Made by a program: the position numbers and the translations under genes
The notes under the pieces: generated by a model
The model's database searches: none
Told to the model about the DNA's origin: nothing
Seen by the model: the letters and a program-made list of their open reading frames with translations, nothing else
Shown: positions 60,465-64,000 of the stretch, piece by piece
Numbering within the stretch: position 1 is the first letter of the stretch
How the letters are laid out: each line of letters starts with the position of its first letter
Assembly: GCF_000219125.1 (NCBI RefSeq)
Contig: NZ_AFGF01000050.1
Coordinates: 1-64,000, forward strand
Source: Acetonema longum DSM 6540
Lineage (GTDB): Bacteria; Bacillota; Negativicutes; Sporomusales; Acetonemataceae
DNA: 64,000 nt
Direction: 5' to 3'

Positions 60465-61756
60465 TTTGCCACCTCTTTTTTACGGCGCACCATGATCAGA
60501 TTGGCTGCCAGGAAAATGAGCCCCAGAACAACAAATACCAAACCACGGGCAATGATGCTGAGATCAATATCCAGAAACCGCAGCACAATAAGCAAGGCCA
60601 GCATCAGCATGCCCCCATTCAGCATGCCCAGCTTTTCCTCTTTGACGCCGCGGATAATGATATACACGCTCAGCACCAGAAGGTAGCTATTGAATAAAAT
60701 GGCCGAGGCAATACCACTCCGGTCCCAAGCAGCCAGCAGGACCCCTATCACCGTCAATATCGGACCGCTTCCCCACAGCCAATGCCGCCGGGATCGCCTG
60801 TGGTGCAGGGCCAAACCCAGCGCCAGGGTCAATAGCAGCATTGCTGCCGCCAGTGTCCCTTCCGCCCCTCCCATCCCTTCCAGGATATGTCCCATACCGA
60901 TCCAGACATCATGAAAGGTGGCAACAACGGACAGTATCACGCAGCCGGCCAATCCGGCGATTGCATAAGGATTGCGCCAATTAACCGGGGCATCGGGGAA
61001 CCACAATAAACCGCTGAAATAGGAGATGGTAAAAGGCAGTGTGTACATGACCGGTTCTAATGTCCGGATATAGTCCTCCAAAACCAGGCCAAAGCAAAGA
61101 GCCAGAATGAAGAGCCAAACCCAGGAAAAGATCACCGCCGGGTTACCGTAACGGTCCCGCAGCAGCAGCCGGTAGTGAGGCAGCATCACCGCCAGGAGCA
61201 GCCAGATTGTCTGCTTGCCCCCCATGCCGTAGTCGCCGTTATCAATCCAAAGGATCATACCGACCAAATACAGCAGCGCCGGCATGTGGACCCGCATCAG
61301 ATACACCAGCGGCGCCGACAGCAGCATCCAGGTCAGCAAAAAGCCGCCAAAGTCATCGGACAAATGATAGGTCTGCCCCACCAACGCTATGGAGGCGCCG
61401 ATCATCAGAGTCAGAAAAGTAGCGGTTCCTTCCCGCCAGGCCCTGCTGTCCGGCTGACGCCAGAGAACCCATCCTGCCAGAAATTGCGCTGCCAGCAGCA
61501 TTCCCACCCCAATCATCATGCGGCTAAACCGGGTCAACTGGTCCCAGTTGTGGGCCAGGATCAAAATGACTCCTAAACCTACCAGGGCCACGCCGGTGAC
61601 GGCAAAGATGCTCAGGATCAGCCGGCGGCTCTTTCGGGATTGGTCGACCGGTCCGTAAAAATTTCGCAGCGCATCGGCGCTTTCCGCCGGGATAACCCCC
61701 TCCGCCACTAACTTAGGCAATTGCTCATAAAGCCAAGTAACAGCCTTGCGATTCAT
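60461..61756 (-). CDS. DUF2157 membrane protein
   Basis: 431 aa. A short soluble N-terminal region (WLYEQLPKLVAEGVIPAESADALRNFYG) is followed by about twelve membrane segments, the layout of DUF2157 proteins. It is coupled to the GDYXXLXY protein downstream and the two probably act together in the membrane. No substrate is known. GGAG lies 7 nt before the ATG. Confidence 0.8.
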   Translation of the reverse strand: MNRKAVTWLYEQLPKLVAEGVIPAESADALRNFYGPVDQSRKSRRLILSIFAVTGVALVGLGVILILAHNWDQLTRFSRMMIGVGMLLAAQFLAGWVLWRQPDSRAWREGTATFLTLMIGASIALVGQTYHLSDDFGGFLLTWMLLSAPLVYLMRVHMPALLYLVGMILWIDNGDYGMGGKQTIWLLLAVMLPHYRLLLRDRYGNPAVIFSWVWLFILALCFGLVLEDYIRTLEPVMYTLPFTISYFSGLLWFPDAPVNWRNPYAIAGLAGCVILSVVATFHDVWIGMGHILEGMGGAEGTLAAAMLLLTLALGLALHHRRSRRHWLWGSGPILTVIGVLLAAWDRSGIASAILFNSYLLVLSVYIIIRGVKEEKLGMLNGGMLMLALLIVLRFLDIDLSIIARGLVFVVLGLIFLAANLIMVRRKKEVAK

Positions 61757-61781
61757 ATTCTCACTCCGTCTCTTCCTGATT

Positions 61782-62735
61782 CTATTGATTGCCTGCGTAT
61801 AAAGCCTTGCGATTATGACCGTATTGAAACTCCAGTTCCATGATGCATTCCTTGGTCTTCTGCCAATTGACGGCCGGATCGATGATCCCGGACCGGGCTG
61901 CGTTAATCCGGCTGCAAAAATGCTGCACTAAGCGCGCTCCCGGCTGCAGTCCGCAGAGATAAAAGGGTTTCTTAAAAACAAAATTCACCAGAAAATGCTC
62001 GGTCAGGATATCCGCCATATCGGGCGGCTGTGCGGGATCAACCTTGTCCATGCGCACATAATTACTGTATATCAGCCGGTTCAGGTCCTGGTGCAGCGAA
62101 TTCTGCCTGTCCAAACGGCCTATGGCCTCTACAGTCTGGAACAGCAGATTCACCCGCGCCTGAACCGGCATGAGCCGGCACTGCAGGATATCAATGAAGT
62201 GATGCTCCAGTTCAAAATAGTAATAAAGCGGATGCCGGTCCGAATACTGCTGGGGATAAACCTGGGCCACGCAACTATCCGGCATGACTGCCAGTGGCGC
62301 CTGTTCGGAGCGCACAATGGCCAGGGGCTGCTGCCGGCTCACCAGCCGGATAACAGCCGGACAACTAAAGCTCAGAGTCAGTTCCAGTCCCCGCGCCGTA
62401 TCCAGCGGATAGCGGGGAAAGGTCCGGCACACCGAGTCCAGATGCGCATGCCCTGCCTCTCTATGCAGCCGGCAAAGCTGGTCCGGCTGCAAAAACCAGC
62501 AGCCTCCCGCAGGTTGTTTGGCGATATAGGCATACTCTCCCGGACTGCTCTCTGCGCAAATCCGGATAAAAGCCTTAGCGAATTCCTGTTCTCGCCCTGC
62601 AGCTGCAAACAGGCGGGCATTGCGGGAAAAACTTTGCGCGTCAACTGTTACCACCCAGTCGTTGCGGCAGCAGGAACCGCACATTTCACACTGGAATCCC
62701 GCTGCAATGTCCAGATAAATATACATCTGTGTCAT
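61782..62735 (-). CDS. FliB-like / YkgJ-type Fe-S protein
   Basis: 317 aa. It begins with a cysteine cluster FQCEMCGSCCRNDW, followed by GCWFLQPDQLCRLH and CRTFPRYP, the arrangement of flagellin lysine-N-methylase (FliB) and related CxxCxxCC proteins. In Salmonella FliB methylates flagellin lysines. No flagellar gene is in this window, so the target is uncertain. The start is uncertain: ATG at 62735 or 62726, neither with a strong ribosome site; the open frame to 62954 is probably not translated. Confidence 0.7.
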   Translation of the reverse strand: MTQMYIYLDIAAGFQCEMCGSCCRNDWVVTVDAQSFSRNARLFAAAGREQEFAKAFIRICAESSPGEYAYIAKQPAGGCWFLQPDQLCRLHREAGHAHLDSVCRTFPRYPLDTARGLELTLSFSCPAVIRLVSRQQPLAIVRSEQAPLAVMPDSCVAQVYPQQYSDRHPLYYYFELEHHFIDILQCRLMPVQARVNLLFQTVEAIGRLDRQNSLHQDLNRLIYSNYVRMDKVDPAQPPDMADILTEHFLVNFVFKKPFYLCGLQPGARLVQHFCSRINAARSGIIDPAVNWQKTKECIMELEFQYGHNRKALYAGNQ

Positions 62736-62961
62736 CCCAATCGTAGAATCAAAATAAAGGTGATGTATATTGTTATGCGGCAGCTTCGTAAAATCCTGCT
62801 GTTCTGTCTGTATTGGTTTCAATAGCAAAATGTATGAAACAGCCTTGAATTGGGGCAGAATAATCCAGGTACCCGGATAGTTCAGGATCTTTTTAAGTTT
62901 TCTTTGCGCTTCCCCTGAATGTAGGCTATAATAGAGATGCCTACATAATATCAAACGAGGT

Positions 62962-62989
62962 TGTCATTTTGCCTTCTCAAACTATACGT
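62962..62989 (+). promoter_or_regulatory. Putative sigma-A promoter for the zinc-ribbon gene
   Basis: TTGTCA (62962-62967), 16-nt spacer, TATACG (62984-62989), about 68 nt upstream of the ATG at 63057. Confidence 0.45.
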
Positions 62990-63056
62990 TAGTAGGAGAA
63001 GTCCCGATGAATCTCCATTTGCTATTCGGGTAATAGATTTGAGGAGGCTACTATTC

Positions 63057-63377
63057 ATGGCTCAAGACAAAACTTTGACCTGCCGCGATTGCGGCGCCGA
63101 ATTTGTATTCACCGCATCCGAACAGGATTTCTTTGCGGAAAAAGGGTTCACTAACGAACCCGGCCGTTGCCCCGACTGCCGGGCAGCCCGCAAACAGAAC
63201 AACGGCGGATTCAATCGTGGCGGCAGCCGCGGCGGTTTCGGCGGTCAGCAGCGGGAAATGCACGACGCAACCTGTGCGGCCTGCGGCGTTCAGACCCAAG
63301 TTCCTTTCCGCCCCACCGGTGATCGTCCGGTTTACTGCCGGGACTGCTACAGCCAAAACAACAGCCGTCGTTACTAA
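63057..63377 (+). CDS. Zinc-ribbon protein with RGG-type linker
   Basis: 106 aa. Two zinc-binding halves: TCRDCGAEFVF with CPDCR, and CAACGVQTQVPF with YCRDC. They are joined by a flexible glycine/arginine linker (NNGGFNRGGSRGGFGGQQRE) like the RGG boxes of RNA-binding proteins. It probably binds nucleic acid, but no target is known. GAGGAGG lies 9 nt before the ATG; the frame from 62961 is not coding. It has its own promoter candidate and terminator. Confidence 0.8.
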   Translation: MAQDKTLTCRDCGAEFVFTASEQDFFAEKGFTNEPGRCPDCRAARKQNNGGFNRGGSRGGFGGQQREMHDATCAACGVQTQVPFRPTGDRPVYCRDCYSQNNSRRY

Positions 63378-63388
63378 AAACGACGCCC

Positions 63389-63428
63389 AAGCTGCCCCCA
63401 TCATGATTATGATGGGGGCAGCTTTTTT
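63389..63428 (+). terminator. Terminator after zinc-ribbon gene
   Basis: AAGCTGCCCCCATCAT / ATGATGGGGGCAGCTT, a 16-bp perfect stem with a 4-nt loop followed by TTTT. Confidence 0.95.
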
Positions 63429-63448
63429 CCTTTATTTTCAGAATTATC

Positions 63449-63477
63449 TTGACGACATGCCGAAATAATTTTATAAT
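63449..63477 (+). promoter_or_regulatory. Sigma-A promoter of the mannitol PTS gene
   Basis: TTGACG (63449-63454), a 17-nt spacer and a perfect TATAAT (63472-63477), about 140 nt upstream of the PTS start codon. Confidence 0.75.
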
Positions 63478-63483
63478 GATCAC

Positions 63484-63542
63484 AAACGATTACAATCGGT
63501 CATAAACGATCAAATCAATCTTGAAAATTAACCCAAAACGAT
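63484..63542 (+). promoter_or_regulatory. Repeated AAACGAT boxes downstream of PTS promoter
   Basis: AAACGAT occurs at 63484-63490, 63504-63510 and 63536-63542, with spacings of 20 and 32 nt, just after the -10 box. AATCG at 63494 is inverted to the first box. Spacing near two helical turns suggests an operator for a repressor or activator of the PTS gene. Confidence 0.4.
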
Positions 63543-63618
63543 TGAATGCATGAAAGAAGGTGAGCGGGCAGCTGTTGCCAATAGTCATAAGAAGGGTGAA
63601 AGTGTAAGGAGGGAGAAC

Positions 63619-64000
63619 ATGAGAGAAAGAGTACAAAAGTTCGGCGGTTTTTTGGCAGGTATGGTGATACCCAATGTTGGGGCGTTTCTCTGCTGGGGTC
63701 TGATCACTGCTTTTTTCATTCCTACTGGCTGGGTCCCCAACGAATCCCTAGCCACTCTGGTAGGACCAATGATTACCTATCTCTTACCCATATTGATCGG
63801 TTTTACCGGCGGCAGGCTGGTCTACGGCGCCAGGGGCGGCGTTGTCGGGGCCGCTGCAACCATGGGGGTCGTGGTTGGCAGTTCTATTCCCATGTTCATG
63901 GGGGCCATGATCATGGGACCTCTTGGCGGCTGGGTGATTAAAAAGTGGGACGAAGCGGTCGAAGGCAAGATTCCCACCGGATTCGAAATGCTGGTCAACA
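63619..64000 (+). CDS. mtlA: PTS mannitol transporter subunit IIC (partial)
   Basis: Reads [20 protein letters not shown] and continues through [31 protein letters not shown] and [15 protein letters not shown] to the end of the window (127 residues seen). This is the N-terminal IIC membrane domain of MtlA, which takes up and phosphorylates mannitol. GGAGGGAG lies 7 nt before the ATG. The gene continues beyond the window, so a fused IIB domain cannot be checked. Confidence 0.9.
   Translation, partial: MRERVQKFGGFLAGMVIPNVGAFLCWGLITAFFIPTGWVPNESLATLVGPMITYLLPILIGFTGGRLVYGARGGVVGAAATMGVVVGSSIPMFMGAMIMGPLGGWVIKKWDEAVEGKIPTGFEMLVN

Overview
The window comes from an acetogenic, anaerobic Firmicute. 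The gene content (complete carbonyl branch of the Wood-Ljungdahl pathway, selenocysteine formate dehydrogenase, LrgAB, T-box and TPP riboswitches) and the interspersed palindromic repeats suggest a Sporomusaceae/Negativicutes acetogen such as Acetonema or Sporomusa. That placement is inference from gene content, not from a search. No rRNA or tRNA gene was seen.

Region 1, 1-5.0 kb (minus strand): a QueG-like iron-sulfur protein, a rhodanese lipoprotein, a DinG/XPD-type helicase with an N-terminal nuclease-like domain, and a DUF4241 protein.

Region 2, 5.0-29.0 kb (all minus strand): a 24-kb C1 island. In transcription order it holds a phosphotransbutyrylase, a corrinoid-activation ATPase without a ferredoxin domain, folD, fhs, a DUF3786 protein, cooC, acsA (CO dehydrogenase), acsB (acetyl-CoA synthase), acsC, acsV, a second cooC/acsF, acsD, acsE, cooT, a hydrogen-dependent CO2 reductase-type operon (three HycB-like ferredoxin subunits, [FeFe] hydrogenase, selenocysteine FdhF) and 5-formyl-THF cyclo-ligase. 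Together they would reduce CO2 to formate with H2, carry it through formyl- and methylene-THF, transfer the methyl group to the corrinoid protein and build acetyl-CoA. Methylene-THF reductase (metF/metV) and acetate kinase are not in the window. Three copies of a ~125-bp palindromic repeat sit exactly at stop codons in this island, and related AT-rich palindromes lie upstream of acsA, the DUF3786 gene and folD.

Region 3, 29.0-34.4 kb: an RND efflux pump with its membrane fusion lipoprotein, and a divergent MerR-family regulator with a 19-bp-spacer promoter facing the pump.

Region 4, 34.4-44.0 kb (minus strand): a nine-gene RNA-repair island: KptA, a TPR protein, an unknown 127-aa protein, a P-loop kinase, a Thg1-like 3'-5' polymerase, an RNA ligase, an HD-phosphohydrolase/kinase fusion, Hen1 and Pnkp. 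It is the best candidate for an under-described system. Upstream is a small stand-alone transcription unit encoding a 40-aa peptide.

Region 5, 44.7-53.4 kb: a membrane protein, a PlsC acyltransferase with zinc ribbon and a GNAT/OlsB-like acyltransferase (possible aminolipid synthesis), an MFS transporter, TPP-riboswitch-controlled thiT, an HD-GYP protein, a class II aldolase and a DUF4143 AAA ATPase.

Region 6, 53.5-64.0 kb: a decayed IS3-family element, T-box-controlled glycyl-tRNA synthetase, a HAD phosphatase, LysR plus lrgAB, a VOC protein, a DUF2157/GDYXXLXY pair, a FliB-like protein, a zinc-ribbon RGG protein, and the start of a mannitol PTS gene that runs off the end.
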